Positions 48,481 to 60,659 of a stretch of 64,000 nucleotides of DNA are shown here, piece by piece (positions within the stretch are counted from its first letter, which is position 1; each line of letters starts with the position of its first letter). The translations under genes and the position numbers were made by a program. The DNA is taken from positions 5,414,109 through 5,478,108 of the forward strand of contig OZ023195.1 of NCBI GenBank assembly GCA_963995505.1, read 5' to 3'. Source of the stretch: Hypericum androsaemum (lineage: Eukaryota > Streptophyta > Magnoliopsida > Malpighiales > Hypericaceae). The notes beneath the pieces were generated by a model. It did no database searches, was not told the origin of the DNA, and saw only the letters and a list, made by a program, of their open reading frames with translations.

Positions 48481-48639
48481 TTTGGTACTAAATTGATAAT
48501 TTACTCATTGCCACGTCAACGATGACTAATCCGGGTCTCCGCCGCGTGGCTTTCCACGTAAGCGTCAAAACGATACCGTTTGTCTAAAAAATCATGAACC
48601 GGAACACGGGACAGGTCCGTGATAAAAATTGAAATAAGT

Positions 48640-48722
48640 TGGACTTGTTTTGCAGTTTTGAAACCACAGGGTATCCAAGTGATAATTGGTGAAACCACAG
48701 GGTACTTAACTGTACTTTTTCC
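48640..48722. repeat. Single MULE-type terminal repeat
   Basis: Read on the minus strand, GGAAAAAGTACAGTTAAGTA followed by CCCTGTGGTTTCACCAATTA and a second CCCTGTGGTTTCA has the layout of the TIR at 59041. The partner end was not found, so this is a one-ended remnant. Confidence 0.45.
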
Positions 48723-48983
48723 TATAAAAAATTAAACTCATTCAGATATCCGATAAGCTATTTATCACCATTAATATATATATATATATATTACGCATTT
48801 TCAAAATATATACAAGTTTTTTACTCATTTGAGAAGGAAAAAAAAATCCTAATTAATCACATCCTCTTGGATAAGACAGAGCTCCTTCGTTCGGTTCGTC
48901 TCCAGAAGGGTCAACATTCTTTCAAAAAAAAAAATGCAACTCCACGATAATATCACTTATTAGCCCAACTACTAGATGGAATT

Positions 48984-50005
48984 GGGATTTTTTCTCAAAT
49001 AGGTAAAAAATATACATATTTTCCCTAAATAGGTAAAAAGTTATAAATATTCCCAAAATAGGTTGAAAGATTATTTAATATTATAAAAAAAATGATATTC
49101 ACCTGTAACTCTTTTCCCCTTTTTGTAAGAGTTATCTTAAAAATTAAATTTCAAGATAGTAATCTATATTTGATTTAACAGAGTTCTATGTTTATTTGAA
49201 TAATAATTTTGATTATGCTTCAACAAAATTTTGGACTCTTATATAATAATTTATGCCGGTTCATTTGTACAAAATCAAATTTACTATTAAAAAAAATCAA
49301 GTTGCAATAAATAGAAAATTAAATACAATCCATCCATATCTGATTAAGATTATTATTCAAATAAACATAGAACTCTCTTAAACCGAACATAGATTACTAT
49401 CTTGAAATTTAATTTTTAAGATAACTCCTACAAAAAGGGGGAAAGAGTTACAAAAAGGGGAACTCTATTAGATAAAGTAATTAAAAAACTCAAAAAAAAA
49501 ATTTTAAGGAGGCGCCTTGGTTGTTTGGCGCCTCCACTTATTTTTTTAAATAGTTATCTACTTAGCTTGTTTGTATTATTTTATACTACTGCAAGTCGAG
49601 TAGTCGAAGCTATTATATTTTGGATTCATTTTAATTTTTCAAATTTTTGTAGTTGATTAATCTAAATTTAAATTGTGTACTTGCTGAAATTTATTAATAG
49701 AAACTCTTCCTATTTCAAGAATACAAAATGGATAACTATTAAAAAAAATTATTCTAAAAATTATTATTTAATTGGAGGCGCCAACCTACTAGGGCGCCTC
49801 CACTACAAAATTTTTTTTGCCCAGATTTTTTCGACATGAATGGACAGGTGAATAGCATTTTTAGTCGAGGCGCCATTTTCTGAGGGCGCCTTCTTCATTT
49901 TTTTATAATATTAAATAATCTTTCAACCTATTTTGGGAATATGTATAACTTTTTACCTATTTAGAGAAAATATGTATGTTTTTTACCTATTTGAGAAAAA
50001 ATCCC
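48984..50005. mobile_element. MULE-type fold-back element (1022 bp)
   Basis: The ends GGGATTTTTTCTCAAATAGG and its inverse bound TIRs of about 110 bp. A perfect 9-bp duplication, GATGGAATT, flanks the element (48975-48983 and 50006-50014). A second inverted pair lies inside (about 49100-49215 and 49340-49455), so the left half can fold on itself. Three GGCGCC hairpins follow in the right half. No coding sequence. Confidence 0.93.
49508..49891. repeat. Three GGCGCC hairpins, each with a 10-base loop
   Basis: Stems and loops: 49508-49516/49527-49535 (9 bp), 49773-49782/49793-49802 (10 bp) and 49868-49874/49885-49891 (7 bp). All contain GGCGCC arms and a loop of exactly 10 bases, while loop sequences differ. 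The stems stand out as GC-rich in very AT-rich DNA. Confidence 0.85.
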
Positions 50006-50159
50006 GATGGAATTTTGAGGTTCATCATAATTCGTAACAAAGCGACACAAGAGTGAGGGAAAAAAGAGGGAACAATGTCAGCATCGGATTCAATTGAAAT
50101 TGACTGCTTGTTTCTCGCGAAATAACATAATTAGGCCATAACGATGAGCAAACTTTTTT

Positions 50160-50600
50160 TTTTGGTCGGTAACGATGAGCTTACTTGACCATCGACAGAG
50201 TACAAGTTGGCGTCGCGCGGCGTGTTGAGGCCCGGCGGTACCTTGAAGATTGGCATTACTTAAACAACTTAGAGATCATAAAAAAATCACCAATTTTGAT
50301 GAAGATCGTGAGTTTCCCTTTTCCGACGCATATGCTATTTTATTAAATTTTAATCTATTTAAAGAAAGCATGATCATCCGGTAGTTCATCATCTGGTTGG
50401 AAAACGAACGCACACTCATCCCAAGGTGGACGAGGTTCCAGGTTCGCATCATGTTCAAATGTGACTCATAACCAAAGGGGAACTTGGAGGAGGGCCACTC
50501 AATGTAGACCTCTTGGGGACAGCCCATGCAGGACATGCCGATGCCGATGGAGGGCCACTCAATCTATTACAAATTTGAACGAGGAAATACATTTGAATGT
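50160..50600 (-). other. Coding-like patches, unrecognised
   Basis: Minus-strand stretches such as EHDANLEPRPPWDECAFVFQ and FKVPPGLNTPRDANLYSVDG are open and GC-rich, but frames shift between them and no family was recognised. Possibly a decayed gene. Confidence 0.25.
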
Positions 50601-51701
50601 TTTGCCGGTATTTTAATTTATGTTTTTTAGGCTGTATAGCGTTAGCCATGATCTCGAGACACACACATTTTCAGGATCATTGGCATTCAAATAAACCTAC
50701 ACGTATAAAGAACATGGTTAACCAAAGATAAATTAACTTGGCTGAGGCGCTGAGCTCTGAAGTGATGCCCCAAATTAATTTGGACCAATGTTAATATATA
50801 CTTGCGATGCGATGGTTCAGCCCCGGAATTTTGTATATGGCCCTGTGAAATTAACACCAAGCTATAAAAACGGATCCAGTACTTATTGGTTACGAGGCCC
50901 ATCTGAGAATTATAGAATTCGAAGATGCTTTACTAAATCTGGCCTCATTTTATTTGTTGGGGTGCATTTTTTACGATATTTACGTAGGGCGGTCTTCTAA
51001 ACATAATTGGTGTTATCTTTTGTTAGATATTTAATATTCAACTCAACAATTTAAAATAAAGGTAACTATTAGGTAGATTTTTCATTATTTTTTTTAAAAG
51101 TAAATTGTATTGAATCCACAAAAAATAATTACCAGGGTAATTACATCAAGGTAATTACAAACTCCCGAGCACCAAGGTACTAGATAGATACATATCTAAG
51201 AAAAAACAAATATAGGAGCTATCTAGCATAATCCAAAACAACTCCAACAAAAGAACAAATTCCCTTATTCACACCAAAGGAAGGAGCAAAAGCTAGGGGG
51301 TCAAAAGGAAGGAATCTAATAGGCCTCCGAGCAGCGATCTTGAGCGCGTTGAAGATCACAGATGTGTCTTCCTCCCAAGAGATACACAAAAGAATAGCCA
51401 GTCGCCATGTCTCTGCCGTGAGTTCCTCCCTGAAAACATCGTCACACACTTTCATTATTGTAAAAAAATTTGGGACACTTAAAAAGAATCGCCCTCAAAT
51501 AAAATCATGAATTTGCGGCGTAATCAAAATTATTAAATAAACAACAAAAACATGCACCACGCAACATGATAATTTATTAATTGGTCATATGAAATCAAGT
51601 ATAATGATCATGTATACCACATTTCCGTCCAGGTTCACCAATCCTACCTCGCAAGACTTGAAAGATAGATGAACTTCTCTCTTGGATCAAAACCTACCCC
51701 G

Positions 51702-51983
51702 TCAACGAACAAACTTTTCCAACCTAACATACATATATCGTTCTAACACACTCTTAAGGAAATCCAAATGTAAGAATATAATCAAATGATGATATTTGGG
51801 ATCTATAATCAAATGATGATATTTGTGATCCCAATTCGTAGTTGAAGACGAAAAAGGAAATTCTACGTGCCGCCGCAGAGAATCTTGAACCTGGTCGTGA
51901 TTGTGGATCCATGACTCCTTGGAGTTGTGGGGATCATCTTGGTGTAGTGATAAGTGGTCACCGAGATCTTTCGACGTGTTCAT
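51702..51983 (-). CDS. Duplicated small ORF, copy 1 (93 codons, unknown)
   Basis: MNTSKDLGDHLSLHQDDPHN is followed by SKESWIHNHDQVQDSLRRHV. It is kept open in the second copy of the segmental duplication. Copy 1 has an extra small in-frame tandem repeat (PKYHHLIID-like). No family recognised; it may be a first exon or chance. It lies upstream of MIR395, on the opposite strand. Confidence 0.25.
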   Translation of the reverse strand: MNTSKDLGDHLSLHQDDPHNSKESWIHNHDQVQDSLRRHVEFPFSSSTTNWDHKYHHLIIDPKYHHLIIFLHLDFLKSVLERYMYVRLEKFVR

Positions 51984-52501
51984 CTAATAAACGGTAAACC
52001 CACCTCGTCTCTTTCGGTTTGCTTTCCCAAATTGGTTACTATCCTTTTTTTGGTAAAAATAAATTGAACTTGCAGCTATCACTTAATTGCAATGTATAAT
52101 TTAAAATATAAGTTCGAGTCGAGCTAACATATTCATACCAAGTTTTAAACCAACTATGCTATCATATTTCAAAGTTAAGATTTTGTCAAATTAAAATAAA
52201 TTTTCACGAGTTGATTCATATATATATAATTTGTCGTTCATAGGAGAAGGTGAATTGATAATGTTGGCCAAAATAAACCCCAGCATGCCCCTTTCACCGG
52301 TGAAGTAGAAAGAATTGGTCTGCATCTTTACGACAAAAGATGAAAGTGAAAGGACTAGGAAGAAAAGTAATAATGGAAGTCATGAAATGACCACAACAAC
52401 TTGATTACGGGCGTGTTTATATCTCCACTAGTCCACTGTTGCGTCCAGGTTCATGTTGCTCAAGTGGCCCACTTCATACTTTTTCATCTTTCTTCCAGCA
52501 C

Positions 52502-52507
52502 TATAAA
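52502..52507 (+). promoter_or_regulatory. TATA box of MIR395 copy 1
   Basis: TATAAA about 70 bp before the hairpin, kept in copy 2 with the same following AGAGGGACTT. Confidence 0.65.
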
Positions 52508-52574
52508 GAGGGACTTCTGGGTACCTGACCCTTACACAAACATATACAGCAGGAAAAAAACGTGAATGATCAAG

Positions 52575-52717
52575 TCAGGTGTCCCCAAGAGTTCCCTTGA
52601 ACACTTCATTGTGTAACGCCAATGGTTGTGTTTAGACCATTCATTATGGGTCCGAATCACATTGGGACGATGACTTTACACGCTGAAGTGTTTGGGGGAA
52701 CTCCCGGTGTCATCTCA
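52575..52717 (+). ncRNA. MIR395: MIR395 precursor, copy 1
   Basis: miR395 is induced by sulfate starvation and targets ATP sulfurylase and a low-affinity sulfate transporter mRNA. The mature miRNA is at 52683-52703 on the 3' arm (CTGAAGTGTTTGGGGGAACT, then C). The 5' arm at 52589-52609 (GAGTTCCCTTGAACACTTCA) pairs with it along its full length with a few G-U pairs. The loop region is about 70 bases. A donor-like GGTGAGT follows at about 52750, so the primary transcript may be spliced. Mature sequence and arm match plant miR395 as I know it. Confidence 0.95.
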
Positions 52718-52930
52718 CAACTGCATATTATATAAATCATCAAGACATTGGTGAGTCTCCAGATCTTATTTTGTCTTGTTTCAATTTGTGTATAATTACT
52801 GCATGTTTCTTGTTGCTAGGCCTAATTAAAGAACACCATCATCTCATGTAAGACTGAGCTTTTGATCCAAGACTCAAAAGTTGAGAAGGAATAATTTTTT
52901 GAATCTGTGAAATACTATCAGGTTCTATTT

Positions 52931-55740
52931 AGGCACAACTTTCCTTATAATTTTTTTTATGTTCATAAACATCAGCAAAAGAAATTCCATCGAGATCGAT
53001 CCCTCGCATGTTGTTTAAACATGTAAAATTCCAATTGAAAAATTAATTCAAAATGCCAATTGTCCCTGCTCACCCAGATTTTTTAATGTAATCAAGACAT
53101 TGATCTCTTATAATTTGCATACCCTTGTTAAATTTGTAATTTTGTTAAGAAATAAAAGGATAATAATGTTAATATTCATATAGGCAATACATTCTATAAC
53201 AAAAAATTCAAAGGCTTATATTTCGAGGATTGTGAACTCAAGAAAAGTTAGTAGCATATACCTAGCATTACGTTAATAACTTTTAAGTTTTTGTGTTCCA
53301 TGATTCTAAAAATAATTGTTAGCTTTTCGTAAACTTAAAATACATCAAAGAAAGCTACTGCAGTTTTTGAGACGAATCTCCTTAGAGGAAATTCAACAAA
53401 GGTATGTACTATTTTGCATGCTTAATAAAATTTTACCTTTAAAAATACTAAAACCTGGTCTGAACATTCAACAAAGGTGGTGTACAAGATTGATATCACT
53501 GGTGGTGGTGAGAATAACAAAACACTGATTGCAAAATGAAGCAGGATAGATCCGTGAATAACATGCACCAATGTATTGGAGAATGTATTGCATGATCATG
53601 TTGTTAACTGTTTCCCTAAACCCATTTTCTCATAATCCCTTTTGACTTCTCAATTACATAACACACGACCACGCGATGAACATACAGTGAACTATTTTAT
53701 CGCCTTTCACTAAAGAATATTGTGTGCGCTCACAATCTAAGTTTTCTAGGTGCTAATAAGGCTGACCTGCTTAAAGCTATTACGGTTGCTGCCATCGGGT
53801 GGTGATTCTTTCGATTGATAGGGTGGGAGCTTTTCTCCCACCATTAAGGAGTTTCGGATACCACACGTCTTTGGACTTGGGTGCTATTTTTAGGAGTTTT
53901 GTAGGTGCTATAATTTCTAGGGTGAAATTTTTCTTGGGTGCCATAATTTCTAGGGTGGAATTTTTAGTACTCACAATCTGAGTTTACGATGCTGGTCAAG
54001 TGCTAAAAGCGTTGCAAAGTATGATCACAGCGTGTGTGGACAGTGATCCGGGTTTATTATAAAGGTTTGAAAAGTAACCAGCACAAACGAAATAAAAAAC
54101 CTTGAACAAAAATAGACCTACATAAGACATGGCAAGAAGCAAAGAGAAGTAACAGGCAATTGAGAAATAATTGGCTTTCGGCGATCAGAAATTCATTGTC
54201 GTAATTGGGCTATGCATAACAGTATTCATTTTTCGTAAAAAAAATTCTAAAACGAGGCAAGATGTGTGTAATTTGCCTACCAACTCGGGTCCAGTTGTAA
54301 TTTACTTTAGAACATCTGCATTCATGTTCAATTCCGCTTCAACGTATTCTGAACTACCAAGGGGAAGGCATTTCTAACAAGCTTTCACTAGGCCAATCAA
54401 ATTAGTTTTAAAAAAATTTTAATTTTTTTTGTTTTGATAATGATATATGAAAAAAGTTCAATGTAACATGTTTCAGAATAATCATACACAATGTCTTCAC
54501 TATGATTATATCAATTATGATAGTAGTGTAATCAAATTCGCAAAATTAGTTCAAAATGTTGGGTGTCCATGTCCTCACGGAGTACTTCAAAAAAATTAAC
54601 CTTAACAATCTAAAAATTTTAATTCATCAAATTTTAATTTTGAAACATTAACCTCGTGTAATTTGCAAGCCCTTACTAAATTCGTAATGTGATCAATAAG
54701 TGAATGATAATTACCAGAAAATTAAGGTAGACAATATGTTCTTGTATAACAACAAATTCAAGCAACTATAATCTTTGGAGTTTCTTACAACTCCTCTGAA
54801 TAATTAAGAAGTAATATTAATTTTGATTGCGCACTAAGTCTGCTCAGTAATAAACGATGCTACATAATATTTAGGTGTTAGAAAATTTTTGTTATAGAAT
54901 ATAGCCTATATATTTATTTTTTAGATAATTATTGCTTCATTTATTGACCACATAACGAACTTACTATGAAACTTCAATTTACAAGAGTTCAATGTATTAA
55001 TTATATTAAAAAATGATGAACTTTATTTTTGGAATTGCTAATCATAATATTTTTAAAAAATTCTCGGTGAGTACAAAGACCGACAAATTGAAATAATTTC
55101 TATGAATTCGATCATTTGAATACAATAATTGATACAATAGCAGTGAAGACATTTCAGAAGAAACAAGGTCGTCTTCCACCAAATTCCTTATTATATTATA
55201 TCATCAAACAAAAAATTAGTTTCAATTAAAAAAAGTTACCAAATTTAGACCGATGTCATCTTTTCCCTTGTCTTTTTTTTTCTTTACAGAAAAATGAGGA
55301 CTTGTCATCCCAAGAGTATTGCTGACCCTACAGACAAAAAAATGAAAGTACTTTATAACCTTGTTACAAATCGGAATATAAAATGCCGCACAAGAGCCGA
55401 AGCAACGTACCTATCAAAACAAGCCAAAAACTCGTAAGTACGTCGTAGAAATTTTATTAATATCCATCAATGTGTATATATTATCTCAAATTCCAACATT
55501 AAGGCCACAGTTAACAAAAAGTATCTTCTTCTCAACTACCTTCATTTTTAATAACAAATCTTCAACAATATCAAAAATATTATTAAAAATGATCCAACAC
55601 TTCAATTCAAGGCTCTAATCACACGAATATCAGATCATTAAACATCTCGTCTCCTAAGCCGAGTCCAGTCGTTATATTTCTTTTTTCACTCACACTGAAT
55701 TTTTAGAACCGGGTTGACTGATATTTTTCTATTTAGAATG
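52931..55740. other. Gene-poor spacer
   Basis: AT-rich. A 33-bp imperfect tandem repeat (GGTGCCATAATTTCTAGGGT unit) is at about 53904-53968. No gene recognised. Confidence 0.4.
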
Positions 55741-55767
55741 ATTAAATAGTTGCATACTTACGATCTA

Positions 55768-56310
55768 GACTGATATTACATAGAAGAATCACCTGAACAC
55801 TCCAAAGTGAGTCCTTCTCCTCCTCCTGCTTGTTTACCACAACGATATTTTCGATTCTCGCAAGAAGAAATTTCAAAAGGTTATTTAGAATAGGTTCTAA
55901 CCAAATAAATGGAAAATTCGATAGCTCTTTAAGATGAAAAGACTTCCAGATTAACAGTAGTAAGTTCAGAAGAAGCACCTGAACACTCCAAAGCGAGTCG
56001 TCCTGTAGCTCAAATGTGACTCTCGCAAGATGAAATTTCAAGGATTATTTAGAATAAGTTTGATACAAATAAATAAAAGATACTGGAGCTCCTTAAGATT
56101 AAGGAGCTTCCGGATTAAGTTAACATGAGAAGAATCACCTGAAGACTCTAAGGCGAGTCCTCCTCCTGCTTGTTTCCCATAGCATAAAATATGGGACTCT
56201 CGCAAAAGAAATTTCAAAGGTTATTTAGAATCAGTTTGAACCAAATAAATGAAAATTCCAAAAAATCCTTAAGACAATAATAGTAGCTTTAAAATGTAAG
56301 GTTTAAAATG
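55768..56310 (-). repeat. Three tandem exon-like repeats of about 160-200 bp
   Basis: On the minus strand, each unit has AAATTTCTTCTTGCGAGA, a short frame (KFHLARVTFELQDDSLWSVQ in the middle unit) and a splice-donor-like CAGGTG. The three units, near 55780-55870, 55972-56045 and 56132-56220, are clearly related but decayed; the third has a stop. Family not recognised. Confidence 0.5.
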
Positions 56311-58425
56311 AAGGCGAGTACTCCTCCTCCTTCATTACCATTTGAATGTCCTCACGAACAACTTTTGAAAGAATTCTAAGGTTAACGATTCAAAAATCTA
56401 ATTAATCTAACTTCTAATGTGATTAAGCACTGACCTCTTGTAATTTGCACTGCCAATTTGTACTGTGATACAAGTGAATACATCATTAATCAAGTCATTA
56501 GTAAAAATAAAACGTTTTATAATATGGATATTTGGAACCGCGTATGTTATGATAAAATGAGTTGTTTATACTATTGTCTTGATAATGATGAAACAACCAA
56601 TCGGTGTCAAAAAGGCCTAGCACGCGGAAAAGGCCATGACACTCCTGAGTCTAATCTGCACAACGCACAACCATGTCACCCAAAAATAGCAGAAGCCTGA
56701 ATCCTTTTCAATCTGTCTCCGGAAATGGGATTCCATTTTCCAAAGATTCATGGTTCTAATTACGCTGTAAAAAGGCAACGTACAAGCCGTGAAACTAAAA
56801 TTCCTAAAGGTTTTGAATTGAGTGGGGACAATATAAACTAGTCTCAACTCAACCAAGAACGATGCAAACTTTAAACCCATATTGGGAAATGAAAAAGGGG
56901 AAACTATATCCATATTGGGAAATTCTATCCAAATTCGGTTAGGTGAGAAATGAAATGAAATCATATTAATGATTTTCATAAGAAAAAGGGGAAACTATAT
57001 CCATATTGGGATTCTCGTATATTTTTTCCAATTCGAAATTGTGTAAGGTTAGGTGTTTCGCAGATCAAATTTAAAGCACGACCAGTGAGGAATTAAGACG
57101 ACCATATAAGCGAACTCGTCGGAGATTTTTGTTGGTTTATACCGCCTGATTTTTGAAGTCATATAAAACTTTTAAAAAGTGAAAAAGAATTTTAACAAAT
57201 AACGCGTGTCATTCTCAAAGGTTCTAACCATCAGTTAAAATAAATAGTATTTACATCCTAAAAGTTGAATGCCCGAGAAGCTCGGGTCTCAACCTTCTAC
57301 AGCATGCAGCACCTAAGTATTTTTATCAAGTAAAATTCATATAGTTCCAATATGATAATTACACCCAATATACTCTGTACAAATTTCCTAAGAATGTTTA
57401 CTAAATAAGCACATACCAAAGCATAATGCACTATAATAAGTGTTATCTAGACGCTCGTTACTTTGTCATTGACGTGCCTTTTGGTTCTCTTGTGGTCGAA
57501 AGCAAAGACGGAAGGAGCAATTAGTTGAAAAGCAAGCGACATCGTACGGTAGTCAGTGGCACTGATTTGCGTCTAATTATCAAGTTCAGTTACATATAAA
57601 AAATAAGTCGTACATACTCCGAATTTATCCTAACCATGAAATTCGGGTATAGTACTTAGTTTTCAAATTTTATGAAGCAACAAAAATAATATTTGTAGAA
57701 ATACTTTCTAAATAGAATCATGCTCGACTTTCGTATTATTATACCATAAAGAAAAAAAGGTTACAAGACAACAACACATTACAAACTTCCATGTTTGGTG
57801 TAACAAAGGGTCCAAATAAAATAAAAAGTTGTCCAAACCTTACTCCAAATTCTTGTCCCATTTAAATTCATAGGCCTAAAAAGTCATCATAGGATAGAAA
57901 ACAACTATATTTTTACCATATTACCCTTTTTATATTTATCTCTTTCTTGACATTCCCGCCACCAATTATTTTCCTATCTAAGATTCTCCACGCCTCTCTT
58001 CAAGAAAATCAGGTTAGTAATTTTTAAATTTTTTTATCATCTTGCTAGAATTTTTCACCCAAATCTTATGCTTTTATATATTTATTTCGTTATTCCTTCT
58101 TCTGTGCCATGTATGCAATAGATTGAATTTGATCATCTTTGTGTATTTTTCATTCCATCTCTCGTCGAAATCGTTCCTTCGAGATTCTGTTAGATCAATG
58201 TTCCTGCAGGATATTACAAATTTTTATGGTACATAATTTTTAGCATAACTATGATGAACGAATTTGGCAACATTTTAGTCTGTACTGTTATACGTACCAA
58301 ATAGAAAACTGTATTGAATGTTCAATCATGTACTGAATTTATCAAACAAAAGACAACTAGAACGATAGGTCTGTTTAGTTCTAAATTTTTAGTTCTATCA
58401 AAAAATGATACCAAACACACCCTAA
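56311..58425. other. Gene-poor spacer
   Basis: No gene recognised. The DNA at about 57950-58020 (CCACCAATTATTTTCC to a GGTTAGTAA donor-like word) looks like a leader with first splice donor, but nothing coding follows. Confidence 0.35.
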
Positions 58426-59040
58426 GTTTTATGGTTGTATAGCATTAGCCATTATCACGAGCGGACACGTTTTCGGGATCGATGGGATTCAAATAAACCT
58501 AGTACATGGTTAACCAAAGATAAATTTACTTGGCTGAGACGCTGAGTTCTCAGAAGTGGATGCCCCAAATTAATTTTGACCAATATTAATAAATTTGCGA
58601 TGGTTCGACCCAGGACTTTTGTATATGGCAGGGAGATTCATCGTATTGCTCTTTCTTCGCTTTATTTTTCTACTGAGATAAAAAAATTGTGAAAAAATCC
58701 GCTAAATATTTCCGAATCCAGTATTATCGCAATTTAGACAGAAATCCAACAAACGCACCCCTACATGATGAAGCTCGTAAGATGCCACGCTCTAGTCCCT
58801 GAGTTCAGATGGGCCTGGCAACAAGGCCCAATGAAATTAACACCGAGCCGAAAAAATGAAATTAACACCATTCCGGAAAAATATATGAAATTATATCCAA
58901 TGCTAATTGATTAGACCCATCTGAGAATTATAGATTCGAGGATGCTTTATCGAACCTGGCCTCATTTTATTTGTTGGGGTCTAATTTTTATGCACTTCGA
59001 CTACAATATCGTGAGATAAAGCATCCTGTCCTATTTTTAA

Positions 59041-60265
59041 GGCAAAAGTTAGCTAAAATATCATGTGGTTTTACTCATTTTTACTATAGTATCTTGTGGT
59101 TTAATTTTTTTCTTTTAGGTGATCGAGATTTCTAAAAATGACATATTTGATGACAATTTTGAAACCATGGTTAATTTTTCCAACCATACCATGTTAGTCA
59201 GTGCCATGTCAGATCCACATCATACATTTTTATCCTAATTAACGTTGACTAATTAACGTTGACGTGGCGTAATTAAAAACTCCCAAATTTTCTAACCCTA
59301 ATTAAAAAAAAGTCGATTCCAACAATGTTCCAAATACTCTCGCCCATCAACCCCCACCCTCCTTCGACCTCCACCTCCTCCACCTCCCTCCCTCGACCCC
59401 CTCGAAGCCCTCCTCCTTGCCGCCCTCCACCTCCACCTCCCTCGAACCCCTGAACCTCTCGCCCTCCATCTCCCGCTAATCTTTCCTTCATTTTACAGAA
59501 ATTGAATACCCAGAATTTTAATAGCCGAAACTGACCTTTCAATGTGAGTTGGATACACATAAATTAACCAATTAACATATCGGTCTGCAACATGAAGCTT
59601 CTGCCCTCTAACTTCAACGTGAGAGTGGGTAATCTTTTCCATGTTGGGAGGCAGAGAGTTTCTGGGTTTTCATGGTGTTTATGATTTATGATTATGCCTT
59701 TGGAAATAAAAGGTCTCGGCTCGGGGTTATAAAGGAACATGAGGTGAGGTTTTGGTGCGTTGAGTACTTAAGCTTGGGGCCGTGACTGTAACCCAGAAAT
59801 TGTCGATGGTTTTTCTTTTTGTTGAAATCGTTTTCTATTTTTTACATGGAAATAATTTTCAATGGATTATCATGTTTGTCTTAAACTACCTCTTGTTAAT
59901 GGGTTGATCCAAAAGACCTAAATCTCTCCACTTTGTTTTGGTTTTTAAGGTGTCTACAGGAGGAATCGTTGCATTTGTAATTATTTTGGAATGGGTTGTG
60001 AAATTTTGATTTTTAATTAGGGTTAGAAAATTTGAGGATTTTTAATTATGCCACGTCAACGCTAATTAGAATAAAAATGTATGATGTGGATCTGATGTGG
60101 CGTTTCACTAATGTGGTCTGGTTGGAAAAATTAACCATGGTTACAAAATTGTCACCAAATATGTCACTTTTGGAAATCTCTGTCACCTAAAAGAAAAAAG
60201 TTAAACCGTAAAATTACTATAGTAAAAATGAGTGAAACTACAGGGTACTTTAGTGAACTTTTTCC
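59041..60265. mobile_element. MULE with long TIRs and gene cargo (1225 bp)
   Basis: The ends GGCAAAAGTT and AACTTTTTCC are inverted, and TIR similarity runs about 250 bp inward (59041-59307 and 60013-60265). A perfect 9-bp duplication, TATTTTTAA, flanks it (59032-59040 and 60266-60274). No transposase. The inside holds the start of an epoxide-hydrolase-like gene on the minus strand. Confidence 0.94.
59583..59642 (-). pseudogene. Captured first codons of a soluble epoxide hydrolase-like gene
   Basis: The minus-strand ATG at 59642 reads MEKITHSHVEVRGQKLHVAD, very like the start of plant soluble epoxide hydrolases of the alpha/beta-hydrolase fold (memory of MEKI.HS.V..-.G.KLHVAE). After GACCGATAT a GTTAATTGG follows and similarity stops; the frame ends at 59493. 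The DNA upstream (to about 59990) may be the donor's promoter. No catalytic residues are present. Confidence 0.6.
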
Positions 60266-60477
60266 TATTTTTAATACACAACTAAAAATGTAGTAACCTA
60301 AAATTAAATTTTGCATTGATCAGCGATACGCAAGGTTAGAACTTAGAAGTCTAAAAAAAAGGTTAGAACTTAGAAAGAGTAAATGTGGTAAGCGACCTCA
60401 ATTAAGAAAAAATTTCGTTCAATATTTGGATGTCATTCTTGAAAATAGGATCTAGAATATGACCAAAAAAGTGTGCG

Positions 60478-60655
60478 CCCTACGGATATTTGGTATGTAA
60501 GATGACAACGGATCCTACCTTGTTTAAGATAGGTCGGTAGATCATTTCTCATCCTTTACAAAAATAAAAAACTTTGATTGGAAGAAAAACAAAATTCAAT
60601 ACCTTCTCAAATCCTGGAGTTCAAACTAACCCGATTAAATTTTGTTAAAAAAAGT
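60478..60655 (+). repeat. Dispersed SINE-like repeat, copy 3
   Basis: Matches 10372-10556: GGTATGTAAGATGACAACGG at the start, GAGTTCAAACTAACCCG (B-box-like) and ATTTTGTTAAAAAAAG at the end. Confidence 0.4.
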
Positions 60656-60659
60656 GTTG

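Larger units (their letters stand above)
50625..52930. repeat. Segmental duplication, copy 1 (with MIR395)
   Basis: About 50625-50970 matches 58430-58985, and 51524-52930 matches 61587-64000 in the same order and orientation. Between these blocks the copies differ through insertions and deletions. Copy 1 lacks the MULE and the solo LTR of copy 2. Confidence 0.9.

Noticed and set aside
59273..59560. Glycine-rich protein on the minus strand
   Set aside because: Low-complexity CCT/CTC-rich DNA within the MULE; the reading frame has no splice or family support.
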